A DNA stretch of 64,000 nt from positions 1,178,001-1,242,000 of the forward strand of contig NZ_JACKXE010000001.1 of NCBI RefSeq assembly GCF_014212315.1. Reading direction: 5' to 3'. The translations under genes and the position numbers were made by a program. The stretch is from Nocardioides luti (GTDB lineage: Bacteria; Actinomycetota; Actinomycetes; Propionibacteriales; Nocardioidaceae). Under the pieces are notes generated by a model that did not search any database, was not told where the DNA came from, and saw nothing but the letters and a program-made list of their open reading frames with translations. This document shows positions 1 to 8,518 of the stretch, in pieces (within the stretch, counting starts at the first letter, position 1; the number at the start of each line of letters is the position of its first letter).

Positions 1-402
1 GCAGAGCACCACGGCGCACGCGAAGCGCGCGGTCCGCCGCTCGTCGGGTACGTCGGCCAGCTGGGCCAGCAGCAGGTCGTTGTTGCGGTCGTCGTCCTTC
101 GGGGGGCCGGACCAGCGCGCCGACAGCACGCCGGGCATCCCGTTGAGCGCGTCGACGCACAGCCCGGAGTCGTCGGCCAGCGACGGCAGCCCGGTGACGT
201 CGAAGCCGGCCCGCGCCTTGAGCAGCGCGTTGCCCTCGAAGGTCGGCTGGTCCTCGACCGGCTCGTCGTACGCCGTCACGTCGTCGAGGCCGAGCACCCG
301 GAGACCCGGGGCGTGCTCGCGCAGGAGCCGCTCCATCTCCTCGATCTTCTTGCGGTTCCGCGAGGCCAGGAAGACCTGCGGACCCTCAGCCGCGGAGCTC
401 AC
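1..402 (-). CDS. rdgB: RdgB/HAM1 non-canonical purine NTP pyrophosphatase (3' end outside window)
   Basis: Hydrolyses dITP, XTP and similar deaminated purine triphosphates to the monophosphate, cleaning the nucleotide pool in the cytoplasm. The 134 visible codons begin with GTG at 402 and read [19 protein letters not shown]; the ASRNxxK motif near residues 13-19 and the FEGNA and LADDSG motifs (about residues 55-80, with the paired catalytic aspartates) are diagnostic of the Ham1 family. The C-terminal third lies beyond base 1. The start overlaps the rph stop by four bases (GTGA), so the two are probably translationally coupled. rph-rdgB adjacency is common in actinobacteria, including M. tuberculosis Rv1340-Rv1341. 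Confidence 0.92.
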   Translation of the reverse strand, partial: MSSAAEGPQVFLASRNRKKIEEMERLLREHAPGLRVLGLDDVTAYDEPVEDQPTFEGNALLKARAGFDVTGLPSLADDSGLCVDALNGMPGVLSARWSGPPKDDDRNNDLLLAQLADVPDERRTARFACAVVLC

Positions 403-1154
403 TGCGACAGCGCGTCGGACTGCAGGCGGGTGAGGTCGGCGCAGCCGCCCTCCGCCAGGGCGAGCAGGGCGTCGAGCTCGGCGCGGTCGAAGGGCGCGCC
501 CTCGGCGGTGCCCTGGACCTCGACGAAGCGACCGTCCCCGGTCATCACGACGTTCATGTCGGTCTCGGCGCGCACGTCGTCGTCGTAGTGCAGGTCCAGG
601 CGCGGGGTGCCGTCGATGATGCCGACGCTCACGGCGGCGATCGAGCCGGTCAGCGGCTCGCCCTTGAGGGCGCCGATGCCGCGCAGGTGGGTGACGGCGT
701 CGGCGAGCGCGACGTACGCGCCCGTGATCGCGGCGGTGCGGGTGCCGCCGTCGGCCTGCAGCACGTCGCAGTCGAGCACGATGGTGTTCTCGCCGAGGGC
801 CTGGTAGTCGATGACCGCGCGCAGCGAGCGCCCGATCAGCCGGCTGATCTCGTGGGTGCGGCCGCCGATCCGGCCCTTGACGGACTCGCGGTCGGAGCGG
901 GTGTTCGTCGACGCGGGGAGCATGGAGTACTCCGCGGTCACCCAGCCCCGGCCCGAGCCCTTGCGCCAGCGCGGCACGCCCTCGGACGCGGAGGCGGCGC
1001 ACAGGACCTTGGTCTTGCCGAACTCCACCAGCACCGAGCCGGCCGCGTGGTCGAGCCAGTGGCGGGTGATCGTGACCGGGCGGAGCTGGTCGTCGGCGCG
1101 GCCGTCGCTGCGGCCACCGGTGGGGGCAGCGGTGCCGCCGGCTGGTGTCGTCAT
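399..1154 (-). CDS. rph: Ribonuclease PH
   Basis: Phosphorolytic 3'-5' exoribonuclease that trims tRNA 3' ends; forms a hexameric ring. The 251-residue product has the usual length. It shows the conserved N-terminal RSDGR and RPVTITRHW segments, the [16 protein letters not shown] segment near residue 100-115 and the [19 protein letters not shown] segment near residue 130-148 that carries phosphate- and RNA-binding residues. The ATG at 1154 is preceded by TAGGGT (complement of 1162-1167) with only 7 bases between, so transcription probably begins at the start codon and no ribosome-binding site is needed. rdgB follows with a four-base overlap. Confidence 0.97.
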   Translation of the reverse strand: MTTPAGGTAAPTGGRSDGRADDQLRPVTITRHWLDHAAGSVLVEFGKTKVLCAASASEGVPRWRKGSGRGWVTAEYSMLPASTNTRSDRESVKGRIGGRTHEISRLIGRSLRAVIDYQALGENTIVLDCDVLQADGGTRTAAITGAYVALADAVTHLRGIGALKGEPLTGSIAAVSVGIIDGTPRLDLHYDDDVRAETDMNVVMTGDGRFVEVQGTAEGAPFDRAELDALLALAEGGCADLTRLQSDALSQ

Positions 1155-1197
1155 GGGGCCGACCCTAGTGGGCCCGGACGACTGCCCGGGCCCCCGG

Positions 1198-2007
1198 CTA
1201 CTTCACCTCCGCGCGCAGCACCCGGCGCACGCCGAGGGCGAGCGGGAGCACCAGCCAGATCAGCCCCGACACGACCAGGTGGCTCCACTCGGACCCGTCG
1301 ACGGTGAGGTCGTAGACGGGGCCCTGCGCCGCCTGGAAGTCCAGCCACGGGGCGAGGTCGCCGAACCAGCTGATCAGGGCGGTGCCCAGCGCGAAGAGCC
1401 CCGGCAGCACCCACTTGTAGACGAAGAACACCACGATCGCGGCCGGGGTGTTGAGCAGCAGCGTCGCCAGCGCGAAGCCGCCGATCATCGCGAAGGACTG
1501 GGTGACCAGGAAGCCGACGAGGTAGTTCCAGCCGAAGTCCCACGTCGGCGACTCCCCCTGCAGCGCGGCGTACAGCAGGATGCAGACGAGGCCCACGACG
1601 ATCGCGAAGACCGCGGTCGCGAGCGTGAGCACGAGACCGGTGACCAGCTTCGCCAGGATCACCCGCGGCCGTCGCGGCTCGAGCGCGAAGGTCACCATCG
1701 CGGTGCGCTGGCCCCACTCGCTGGTCACGACCATGATCCCCAGCACGGGCAGCACGATCGAGGTCATGAACGCCGCGGCGCCGATGAAGTCGCCGAAGGA
1801 CATCGGCTCGTCCTGCACCGTCGTCACGGCCAGCACCACGCCCTCGACCAGGAGCGTCAGGCCGCCGATCGTGAGCAGCAGCCACAGGCCGGCGCGGGTG
1901 TCGTAGGACTTGCGCAGCTCCACGCCGACCAGCCGGCCGAACGGGATCGGGCGGGTGCCCGAGACGTCCAGCGTGAGCGCCGGCGCGGCCGGCATGGTCG
2001 TGCTCAT
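1198..2007 (-). CDS. ABC-2 type transporter permease, copy 2
   Basis: Membrane subunit (269 residues) of an ABC exporter encoded with the ATPase at 2831-3745 and a paralogous permease at 2010-2834. The N-terminus (MSTTMPAAP) leads into [23 protein letters not shown], a conserved cytosolic start shared with its paralogue, followed by six hydrophobic segments spread to near residue 260. The segment [19 protein letters not shown] (about residues 95-113) is nearly identical in both permeases, which indicates gene duplication. The ATG lies 2 bases after the stop of the upstream permease and has a good GGAGGTG ribosome-binding site inside that gene. Substrate unknown; this permease family is often involved in antibiotic or bacteriocin resistance or export. 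Confidence 0.86.
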   Translation of the reverse strand: MSTTMPAAPALTLDVSGTRPIPFGRLVGVELRKSYDTRAGLWLLLTIGGLTLLVEGVVLAVTTVQDEPMSFGDFIGAAAFMTSIVLPVLGIMVVTSEWGQRTAMVTFALEPRRPRVILAKLVTGLVLTLATAVFAIVVGLVCILLYAALQGESPTWDFGWNYLVGFLVTQSFAMIGGFALATLLLNTPAAIVVFFVYKWVLPGLFALGTALISWFGDLAPWLDFQAAQGPVYDLTVDGSEWSHLVVSGLIWLVLPLALGVRRVLRAEVK

Positions 2008-2009
2008 GC

Positions 2010-2834
2010 TCACTTCACCTCCGCGCGCAGCACGCGCCACAGGCCGATGGAGAGGGGGAGGACGAGCCACAGCACGCCCGAGACCGCGAAGTGCGCCCAG
2101 TCCTCGCCGGTCATGCTGGCGTCGATGAGCGGGTTCTGCGCGGCGTTGAAGTCGATCCAGGGACGCAGGTCGTGGAACCAGCCCATCAGGTTCGAGCCCA
2201 GCTCGAAGAGACCGGGGAACACGAAGCTGTAGACCATGTAGACGACGATCGCGGCCGCCGAGTTGAGCAGCAGCGCCGCCAGCGCGAAGCCGGTCAGGAT
2301 CCCGATCACCTGCAGCAGCAGGAACGACAGGATCTTCAGCAACGACAGGTCCCAGGTCGGCGAGACGCCGGCGAAGGCGCCGTAGAGCAGGTTCGCGACG
2401 GCGCCGAGCACCAGCGCGACGACGACGGCGGCGAAGGCGAGCAGCACGCCGACGGTCAGCTTGGCCAGGATCACCCGCGGGCGCCGCGGCTCGAGCGAGA
2501 AGGTCACCATCGCGGTGCGCTGGCCCCACTCGCTGGTCAGCAGCAGGATGCCCAGCACGGGCAGCAGGATCGCGATCGAGAAGCTCGTGGCGGTCATGAA
2601 GTCCGCGTAGCCGACGCTGAGGTCCTGGACCACGACGACGGCCAGCTGGATGCCCATGACGAGCGCGGTCAGCGCGGCCATCGAGATGAGCAGCCAGCGC
2701 CCGGCCCGGGTGTCCGCGGTCTTGCGGAGCTCGACCGAGACCAGCCGGGAGAACGGGATCGGCGCGGTGCCCGAGACGTCGAGCTGCGGGCCCGGGTGGG
2801 TCCCGGCCACGGGGGCGCTCTGCGGGGCGCTCAC
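2010..2834 (-). CDS. ABC-2 type transporter permease, copy 1
   Basis: A 274-residue polytopic membrane protein, paralogous to the next gene downstream: both begin with a Pro-rich tail, then DVSGT.PIPF.RLV.VELRK, a first membrane helix, and [25 protein letters not shown]. Two similar permeases probably pair as a heterodimer around an ATPase dimer. A GTG at 2834 is chosen as start because it overlaps the stop of the ATPase gene (GTGA, 2831-2834), the same junction type seen at many other places in this window; reading farther upstream gives only Arg-rich out-of-frame sequence. The substrate cannot be told from the sequence. Confidence 0.86.
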   Translation of the reverse strand: MSAPQSAPVAGTHPGPQLDVSGTAPIPFSRLVSVELRKTADTRAGRWLLISMAALTALVMGIQLAVVVVQDLSVGYADFMTATSFSIAILLPVLGILLLTSEWGQRTAMVTFSLEPRRPRVILAKLTVGVLLAFAAVVVALVLGAVANLLYGAFAGVSPTWDLSLLKILSFLLLQVIGILTGFALAALLLNSAAAIVVYMVYSFVFPGLFELGSNLMGWFHDLRPWIDFNAAQNPLIDASMTGEDWAHFAVSGVLWLVLPLSIGLWRVLRAEVK

Positions 2835-3745
2835 GCCGTCGCTCCGGCGACGGACTCGCGCTGGGTGTCGGAGGTGAGCTCGAGGAAGAGGTCCTCGAGG
2901 CCGCTCTCGTTCGAGCGCAGGTCGGTGAGGACGACGCCCAGCTCGAGCGCGGCGCGGCCGACCTCGACCGGCTCGCACTCGACGCGCAGGCCGTCGCCCG
3001 CCGCAGCGACCGTGTGGCCCCGCGACGTCAGCCCCTCGCCCAGGCGGGCGTTGTCGAGGCTGGTGACGAACGAGGTCGCCCCGGCGCCGGCGCCGGCCAG
3101 CAGCGACTTCTTGTCGCCGCGGGCGACGATCTTGCCGCGCCCGATCAGGATCATCTCGTCAGCGATGATCTCGACCTCGTGCAGGAGGTGGCTGGACAGC
3201 AGCACGGTGCCGCCGCGCTCGGCGTACCCCTTGAGCAGCCCGCGCATCCAGCGGATGCCGGCCGGGTCGAGGCCGTTCGCGGGCTCGTCGAGGATCAGCA
3301 CCGACGGGTCACCGAGCAGCGCGTGCGCGATGCCGAGGCGCTGCCGCATGCCGAGCGAGTAGTTGCGCACCCGCCGCTTGGACTCCTTCTCGTCCAGCGA
3401 CACCAGCGCGAGCATCTCGTCGACGCGCGAGGGGTCGAGGCCCATCGTGCGGGCACCGAGCGTGAGCACCTCGCGGCCGGTGCGGCCCGCGTGCTGGGCG
3501 GAGGCGTCGAGCAGCACGCCGACGTGGCGGCCGGGGTTCGGGATGTCCTGGTAGAGGTGGCCGCCGATGGTGACCCGCCCCCTGGTGGCGGGGGTGAGAC
3601 CGACCATGACGCGCATGGTGGTCGTCTTGCCGGCGCCGTTGGGACCGAGGAAGCCCGTCACGCGGCCCGGCTGGCACTCGAAGCTGATGTCGTCGACGGC
3701 GACGAAGTCGCCGTACGTCCTGGTGAGTCCTTCGACCTTGATCAT
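2831..3745 (-). CDS. ABC transporter ATP-binding protein
   Basis: A 304-residue ATPase that should power the two permeases downstream. Walker A is GPNGAGKT (residues 34-41), the signature region is YSLGMRQ (about 129-135), and Walker B is LILDEPANGLDP about 15 residues later. A C-terminal extension of about 80 residues after the NBD is typical of the drug/bacitracin exporter ATPases. The ATG at 3745 begins MIKVEGLTRTYGDF. A CAGGCT -10-like box lies six bases upstream (complement of 3752-3757), suggesting a leaderless transcript. The operon is ATPase, permease, permease and diverges from a sensor kinase/response regulator pair, a layout in which the regulator usually controls the exporter. Confidence 0.95.
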   Translation of the reverse strand: MIKVEGLTRTYGDFVAVDDISFECQPGRVTGFLGPNGAGKTTTMRVMVGLTPATRGRVTIGGHLYQDIPNPGRHVGVLLDASAQHAGRTGREVLTLGARTMGLDPSRVDEMLALVSLDEKESKRRVRNYSLGMRQRLGIAHALLGDPSVLILDEPANGLDPAGIRWMRGLLKGYAERGGTVLLSSHLLHEVEIIADEMILIGRGKIVARGDKKSLLAGAGAGATSFVTSLDNARLGEGLTSRGHTVAAAGDGLRVECEPVEVGRAALELGVVLTDLRSNESGLEDLFLELTSDTQRESVAGATA

Positions 3746-3834
3746 GGCGCCAGCCTGACGCAGCCGGCGGCGGCCCGCATCGGTCCCGGGGCTCGACACG
3801 CCGCGACCAAAGTAGGGGCGGGTCGTCGCAAGGT

Positions 3835-3846
3835 ACGACGCGTCGT
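3835..3846. promoter_or_regulatory. Perfect 12-bp palindrome between exporter and kinase promoters
   Basis: ACGACGCGTCGT is a perfect palindrome in the 150-base spacer between the divergent ABC exporter and histidine kinase genes. LuxR/NarL-type response regulators usually bind short dyads, so this is a candidate site for the regulator encoded at 5118-5771. A GTCGT/ACGAC pair at 3823-3839 partly overlaps it. No binding evidence can be read from the sequence alone. Confidence 0.3.
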
Positions 3847-3895
3847 GGACCGACGCACCCTGCGCGGGCACCCCACGGCGCCCTAGCCTTGCCGC

Positions 3896-5062
3896 GTGGA
3901 CAGGCCGAGCCCCGAGGAGTGCCAGCCACCGCTGACGCGGTGGTCGCACCTGTGGCGACTCGCGCTGATGCTGCTGATCAGCGCGGTGGCGTGGGGCCCC
4001 GTCCTCCAGCGCCAGTGGACCGACCACCACGCGCTGCTCTGGGCCGACGTGCTCATCGGCGTGCCGGCGTACGTCCTGGTGACGTGGCGGCGCCGCTGGC
4101 CGCTGCCGATGGCCCTGGTCCTGGGGGCCGTCAGCTCGTTCTCCGGTCTGGCGGCCGGACCTGCGACGCTGGCCGCGGTCTCGCTCGCGACCCGGCGGCG
4201 GCTGTGGCCGATCGCGGCGGTCGCCGTCGTGACGCTCTGCGCGGGACAGACCTTCTCGACGATGCAGCCGGCCAACGGCGCGGATCCCTACTGGGTCACG
4301 CTGTCGATCAACGCGGCGTTCACCGCCGGGATCCTGGGCTGGGGCATGTACATCGGCTCGCGCCGCGAGCTGCTGTGGACGCTGCGCTCGCGCGCCGAGC
4401 GGGCCGAGGCCGAGCAGGAGCTGCGGGTGGCCCGGGCCCGCGGCAACGAGCGCGCCCGGATCGCCCGCGAGATGCACGACGTCCTGGCGCACCGGATCTC
4501 GCAGATCTCGATGCACGCGGGGGCGCTCGGCTACCGCGAGGACCTGACGGCCGACGAGATGCGGGCCAGCGCCGTGGTCATCCAGGAGAAGGCGCACGAG
4601 GCCCTCACCGACCTGCGCGGCGTGCTGGGCGTGCTGCGCGACACCGAGACCGGCGAGCTGCTGCACACCCCGCAGCCGACGTACGCCGACCTGCCGGTGC
4701 TGGTGCAGGAGGTGCAGGAGACCGGGCTGCACGTGGAGTATCACGACCTGCTCGAGCGGGACGACGTCGCCGTGCCGGACGCCGCGGGCCGCACGGTCTA
4801 CCGCATCGTCCAGGAGGGCATCACGAACGCCCGCAAGCACGCACCCGGCGCGCTGCTGACGATCCAGGTCAGCGGCTCCCCCACCGACGGCATCGACATC
4901 CTGCTCCGCAACCCGCTCGGCTTCGGCCGGTCGCGTACGCCGGGTGCGGGGCTCGGCCTGGTCGGGCTGGCCGAGCGGGCGGTGCTGCGCGGCGGACGGC
5001 TGGAGCACCGGCGCGACGGCTCGACCTTCGTGCTGCACGGCTGGATACCGTGGACCGCATGA
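3896..5062 (+). CDS. NarL-family sensor histidine kinase
   Basis: Membrane sensor kinase of 388 residues. The N-terminal half (about residues 18-155) contains four or five hydrophobic segments with little outside the membrane, so sensing may be intramembrane. A HisKA_3 dimerisation domain follows, with the phospho-acceptor His194 in IAREMHDVLAHRIS. The C-terminal HATPase has RIVQEGITNARKHA (N box) and GAGLGLVGLAER (G box), both intact. The GTG at 3896 is preceded by TAGCCT (3884-3889) with a six-base gap, predicting leaderless mRNA. It is co-directional with the response regulator at 5118 and divergent from the ABC exporter at 1198-3745, its likely target. Confidence 0.94.
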   Translation: MDRPSPEECQPPLTRWSHLWRLALMLLISAVAWGPVLQRQWTDHHALLWADVLIGVPAYVLVTWRRRWPLPMALVLGAVSSFSGLAAGPATLAAVSLATRRRLWPIAAVAVVTLCAGQTFSTMQPANGADPYWVTLSINAAFTAGILGWGMYIGSRRELLWTLRSRAERAEAEQELRVARARGNERARIAREMHDVLAHRISQISMHAGALGYREDLTADEMRASAVVIQEKAHEALTDLRGVLGVLRDTETGELLHTPQPTYADLPVLVQEVQETGLHVEYHDLLERDDVAVPDAAGRTVYRIVQEGITNARKHAPGALLTIQVSGSPTDGIDILLRNPLGFGRSRTPGAGLGLVGLAERAVLRGGRLEHRRDGSTFVLHGWIPWTA

Positions 5063-5065
5063 TCA

Positions 5066-5104
5066 CCCCACGAAAAGCCTCGCTGCGCTCCCCTTTCCGC
5101 GGGG
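5066..5104. repeat. Hairpin in kinase-regulator spacer
   Basis: CCCCACGAAAAG (5066-5077) pairs with CTTTCCGCGGGG (5093-5104) at ten of twelve positions, around a loop containing CTCGCTGCGCTC. It fills most of the 55-base gap between the histidine kinase and its response regulator. The AT-containing arms and the CGCTGCGC core resemble the small interspersed repeats seen near 43.9 and 44.5 kb, so this may be another insertion of that kind. It could also modulate the kinase:regulator ratio. Confidence 0.35.
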
Positions 5105-5117
5105 ACCCCGACACGGC

Positions 5118-5771
5118 ATGACGATCTCGGTGCTCATCGTCGACGACGACCCGCTGGTGCGCTCCGCGCTCACGCTGATGCTCGGCGGGCAGGGCGACGT
5201 CGAGGTCGTCGGCGAGGCCGACGACGGGCGCACCGGGATCGCCGCGGTCGACCGCCTGCAGCCCGACGTGGTGCTGATGGACATCCGGATGCCCGGGCTC
5301 AACGGGCTCGACGCGACCCGGGCGCTGCACTCCCGGCCGGACCCGCCCCGGGTGATCGTGCTGACGACCTTCGACGCCGACGAGCACGTCGTCGGCGCCC
5401 TCGCCGCGGGGGCGGACGGCTTCCTGCTCAAGGACACCCCGCCACCGCTGATCCTCGACGCGATCCGCAAGGTGGCCGACGGCGAGCCGATGCTCTCCCC
5501 GTCGGTCACGGCCACCCTGATCCGGCGGCTGCGCCGGGACTCGGCGACCGACCGCACGGCCGAGGCCGGCGACCGGCTCGCCCTGCTCACCGACCGCGAG
5601 CGCGAGGTCGCCCTGGCGGTCGGGCACGGGCTCAGCAACGCCGAGATCGCCGGCCGTCTGCACCTGTCGGTGCCGACGGTGAAGGCGCACGTGTCCCGGC
5701 TCTTCGACAAGCTCCAGGTCACCAACCGCGTCCAGATCGCGATCTGCGTGCACGACGCCGGGCTCGCCTAG
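5118..5771 (+). CDS. NarL/LuxR-type response regulator
   Basis: A 217-residue DNA-binding response regulator, partner of the upstream kinase. The receiver domain has the acidic pair in LIVDDDPLVR (residues 7-15), phospho-acceptor Asp55 in VVLMDIRMPG, the switch Thr in VIVLTTFD and the conserved Lys in FLLKDTPP. A LuxR HTH domain lies near residues 150-210 (LTDREREVALAVGHGLSNAE, then TVKAHVSRLFDKL). ATG 5118 is the natural start; further upstream the frame overlaps the kinase gene. It probably acts on the divergent exporter operon. Confidence 0.96.
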   Translation: MTISVLIVDDDPLVRSALTLMLGGQGDVEVVGEADDGRTGIAAVDRLQPDVVLMDIRMPGLNGLDATRALHSRPDPPRVIVLTTFDADEHVVGALAAGADGFLLKDTPPPLILDAIRKVADGEPMLSPSVTATLIRRLRRDSATDRTAEAGDRLALLTDREREVALAVGHGLSNAEIAGRLHLSVPTVKAHVSRLFDKLQVTNRVQIAICVHDAGLA

Positions 5772-5789
5772 GTCCGCCCGCGACGACGC

Positions 5790-6545
5790 TCAGACCTCGT
5801 AGACCGCCCCGGCGCGCGCGAGCTCGCACGGGCCGTCGTACAACCCGGTCGCCTCGCGGAGCGCGACCTCGGGGTCGTGCCACGGCGGCACGTGCGTGAC
5901 CAGCAGCGAGCGCGCTCCCGCACGGCTGGCGACCGCGCCGCAGTCGGCGCCGGTGAGGTGCAGGCCGTCGGGGTTGTCCCCGCCGACCACGAAGGACGCC
6001 TCGGCGAGCAGCACGTCGACGTCGCGGGCCACCTCGTCGAGCCCCGGGCAGGGGCCGGTGTCGCCGCTGTAGCCCAGCGTGACGCCGTCCGCCGTCACCC
6101 GCAGGCCGTACGCCGGCACCGGGTGGTCCACGGCCACCGGCTCGACCGCGAACGGGCCGATCTGCACGGGGCCGTCCCAGGCCCGGAAGTCGAACTCCTC
6201 GTGCATGCCGGGGTCGAGCGGCAGGTCGTAGGCGCGGGCCATCCGGTCCGCGGTGCCGTCCGGGCCCCACACGGGGATCCGCGGCTGCGGGCCGTCGGGG
6301 TGGTACTTCCGCATCACGTAGTAGCCGGCCAGGTCCAGGCAGTGGTCCGCGTGGAGGTGGCTGAGCAGCACGGCGTCGACCTCGAGCGGGTCGGCGTACC
6401 GCTGCAGCGCGCCGAGCGCACCGCTGCCGAGGTCGAGCAGCACCCGCCACGTCCGGCCGTGGTGATCGGCCTCCAGCAGGTAGCAGCTCGCCGGCGACTC
6501 CGGGCCCGGGAAGGACCCGCAGCAGCCGACCACGGTCATCCTCAC
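5790..6545 (-). CDS. Metallo-beta-lactamase-fold hydrolase (Rv1339 type)
   Basis: A 251-residue zinc hydrolase of the RNase Z-like branch of the metallo-beta-lactamase fold. The metal motif is [10 protein letters not shown] (about residues 62-71); further ligands are in [13 protein letters not shown] and in the C-terminal [10 protein letters not shown]. The homologue at the same place in M. tuberculosis, Rv1339, has been described as an atypical cAMP phosphodiesterase, so a cyclic-nucleotide role is possible. Start: GTG 6545 gives VRMTVVGC, matching the usual M-R-x-T-V-V-G-C family start, and overlaps the murI stop as GTGA; ATG 6539 is the alternative. Lies between murI and, after an interruption, rph, as in mycobacteria. 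Confidence 0.9.
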   Translation of the reverse strand: MRMTVVGCCGSFPGPESPASCYLLEADHHGRTWRVLLDLGSGALGALQRYADPLEVDAVLLSHLHADHCLDLAGYYVMRKYHPDGPQPRIPVWGPDGTADRMARAYDLPLDPGMHEEFDFRAWDGPVQIGPFAVEPVAVDHPVPAYGLRVTADGVTLGYSGDTGPCPGLDEVARDVDVLLAEASFVVGGDNPDGLHLTGADCGAVASRAGARSLLVTHVPPWHDPEVALREATGLYDGPCELARAGAVYEV

Positions 6546-7354
6546 GCCAGACCGCCCGCGAACTGGGAGGCCGCCACCATCTCCGGCCCCAGGAAGCGAC
6601 GCCCGATCGTCTCGAACTCCGCCGGGGCGCCCGTGGTGAGGAAGGAGTACGACGGCTCGCCGGACTCCCGCATCAGGCCGGTGCTCGCCAGCATCTTGTA
6701 GACGTCCTTGGCGCACTCCTCGGCGCTGCTCACGAGGGTCACCTCGTCGCCCATGACGTAGGAGATGACGCCGGTCAGCAGCGGGTAGTGGGTGCAGCCG
6801 AGGATCAGCGTGTCGATGCCGGCGGCCGTCAGCGGGTCGAGGTACTCGTGCGCGACGGCCAGCAGCTCCTCGCCGCCGGTCACCCCGGCCTCGACGAAGT
6901 CGACGAAGCGCGGGCAGGGCTGGGTGAAGAGCTCCACGTGCGGGGCGGCGGCGAAGGCGTCGTCGTACGCCATCGACTCGGCGGTGGCGCGGGTGCAGAT
7001 GACGCCGATCCGGTTGCTGTGGCTGGCGGCGACCGCACGCCGGGTCGCGGGGTAGATCACCTCGACGACGGGGACGTCGTAGCGCTCGCGCGCGTCGCGG
7101 AGCATCGCCGCGCTCGCGGAGTTGCACGCGATGACGAGCGCCTTGACGCCGCGCTCGACCAGGTGGTCGAGGCACTCGAGGGCGTACTCGCGGACCTCGC
7201 CGATCGGCTTGGGTCCGTAGGGCTGACGGGCCGTGTCGCCGACGTACACGATCGACTCGTGCGGGAGCTGGTCGATCACCGACCGGGCGACCGTCAGGCC
7301 ACCGAACCCGGAGTCGAAGATGCCGACGGGGGCGTCGTTGGTGGCGGCTGGCAC
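6542..7354 (-). CDS. murI: Glutamate racemase
   Basis: Interconverts L- and D-glutamate for peptidoglycan precursor synthesis. The 270-residue protein begins at GTG 7354 with [20 protein letters not shown]; the GIFDSGxGGLT motif with the catalytic-site Asp and Ser is at residues 11-21, and the two catalytic cysteines lie in VIACNSAS (Cys77) and LGCTHYPLL (near 189). An in-frame ATG at 7408 would add 18 residues but overlaps the divergent gene's promoter. GTG 7354 is preceded by TAGCCT (complement of 7362-7367) at seven bases, a leaderless arrangement. The metallo-beta-lactamase gene follows with a four-base overlap. Confidence 0.96.
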   Translation of the reverse strand: MPAATNDAPVGIFDSGFGGLTVARSVIDQLPHESIVYVGDTARQPYGPKPIGEVREYALECLDHLVERGVKALVIACNSASAAMLRDARERYDVPVVEVIYPATRRAVAASHSNRIGVICTRATAESMAYDDAFAAAPHVELFTQPCPRFVDFVEAGVTGGEELLAVAHEYLDPLTAAGIDTLILGCTHYPLLTGVISYVMGDEVTLVSSAEECAKDVYKMLASTGLMRESGEPSYSFLTTGAPAEFETIGRRFLGPEMVAASQFAGGLA

Positions 7355-7406
7355 GCCCGCAAGGCTAGTGCCCCGGTTCGTCCCCGACGCTGGGTAGGGT
7401 CGCGAC

Positions 7407-8456
7407 ATGTCCCGGGCCCCTCATCTCCGCTCGTCCGCCGTGGCGGTCGCCACCTCGCTGCTCGTCCTCGTCGGGGGCGCCTGCAGCGCCGCCACCACGG
7501 ACCAGGCGGCCGCGCCGGCCACCCCGGTCACCCCGGGCCAGCCGGCGGGGGCGGTCACCCCGCGGGTGCTCGCGATCTCCGTCGACGCGCTGAACCCGGC
7601 CGCGATCCGGCAGCTCGGCCGGGACGGCGCACCGACGCTCCACCGCCTGCTCGACGAGGGCGCCTCGACCCTCAACGCCCGCACGGAGCGCGAGCAGACG
7701 ATCACCCTGCCGAACCACGCCAGCATGATGACCGGCCGCCGGATCGAGGCCTCCCGGGGCGGTCACGGGGTCACCTGGGACGACGACCGGCCGCGCAGCA
7801 CCGTGCAGCAGGCCGCCGGCCACGCGGTCGCCTCCGTCTTCACCGTGGTGCACCGCGCCCAGGGCACGACCGCGCTGTTCAGCACCAAGCCGAAGTTCTC
7901 CCTCTACGAGCGGTCGTGGGCGCGGGCCGTCGACGAGTTCCACGTCGACGAGAACCAGGCCGCACTGGTCCGGACCGCCCGCCGCGACCTCGTGGAGAAC
8001 GCCCGGACCTTCACGTTCCTCCACGTGTCCCTCCCGGACCGGGCAGGTCACGCCGAGGGCTTCATGTCCCCGGCGTACGTCGCCGCCGTCCAGCGCACCG
8101 ACGAGCTGCTCGGCACCGTCGTCGCCGCGATCGAGAAGCACCCGCGCCTCGCGGAGTCGCTGACCGTCGTCCTGACGGCCGACCACGGCGGCGCCGCCGG
8201 CGGCACGTCGCACTCGGCCGCCGGACGGCTCGCGAACTACCGCGTCCCGTTCCTCGTGTGGGGCGCCGGGGTCACGGCCGGCGACCTCTACGAGCTGAAC
8301 CCGGACTACGCCGACCCGGGCCGGACGCGGCCGTCGTACGCCGGCACGCAGCCGGTCCGCAACGGCGACGTCGCCAACCTGGCGACCGGGCTGCTCGGCC
8401 TGGGCGCGGTGCCCGGCAGCGAGCTGGACGCCGAGCAGGACCTCGACGTCCGCTGA
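7407..8456 (+). CDS. Exported type I phosphodiesterase / alkaline-phosphatase-superfamily protein
   Basis: A 349-residue secreted protein of the nucleotide pyrophosphatase/phosphodiesterase branch. A signal sequence (about 1-27) ends in [10 protein letters not shown]; the cysteine suggests a lipoprotein but Gly at -3 is a poor lipobox, so signal peptidase I cleavage is also possible. The metal site is visible: Asp60 in LAISVDALN, the Thr nucleophile in [13 protein letters not shown] (Thr100), the DRAGH segment near 215 and TADHGG near 255. TAGGGT (7395-7400) sits six bases before ATG 7407, implying a leaderless message divergent from murI. Substrate is unknown; relatives hydrolyse phosphodiesters of nucleotides or phospholipid headgroups. 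Confidence 0.86.
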   Translation: MSRAPHLRSSAVAVATSLLVLVGGACSAATTDQAAAPATPVTPGQPAGAVTPRVLAISVDALNPAAIRQLGRDGAPTLHRLLDEGASTLNARTEREQTITLPNHASMMTGRRIEASRGGHGVTWDDDRPRSTVQQAAGHAVASVFTVVHRAQGTTALFSTKPKFSLYERSWARAVDEFHVDENQAALVRTARRDLVENARTFTFLHVSLPDRAGHAEGFMSPAYVAAVQRTDELLGTVVAAIEKHPRLAESLTVVLTADHGGAAGGTSHSAAGRLANYRVPFLVWGAGVTAGDLYELNPDYADPGRTRPSYAGTQPVRNGDVANLATGLLGLGAVPGSELDAEQDLDVR

Positions 8457-8518
8457 CCGGAGCCGTCCGGTTTGCGTGTTGCGCAGACACGGACGCCGCG
8501 GGGGGCGACCCTTGCACC

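Noticed and set aside
588..2232. Long plus-strand ORFs opposite rph and the ABC genes (up to 473 residues)
   Set aside because: Their translations are Arg/Gly/Pro/Ala-rich without domains, and they are antisense to well-recognised genes; in GC-rich DNA the shadow frames lack stops.
6542..7408. Longer start of murI at ATG 7408
   Set aside because: It would place the first 18 codons over the divergent promoter and over the first bases of the gene at 7407; GTG 7354 fits the family length and the TAGCCT box.
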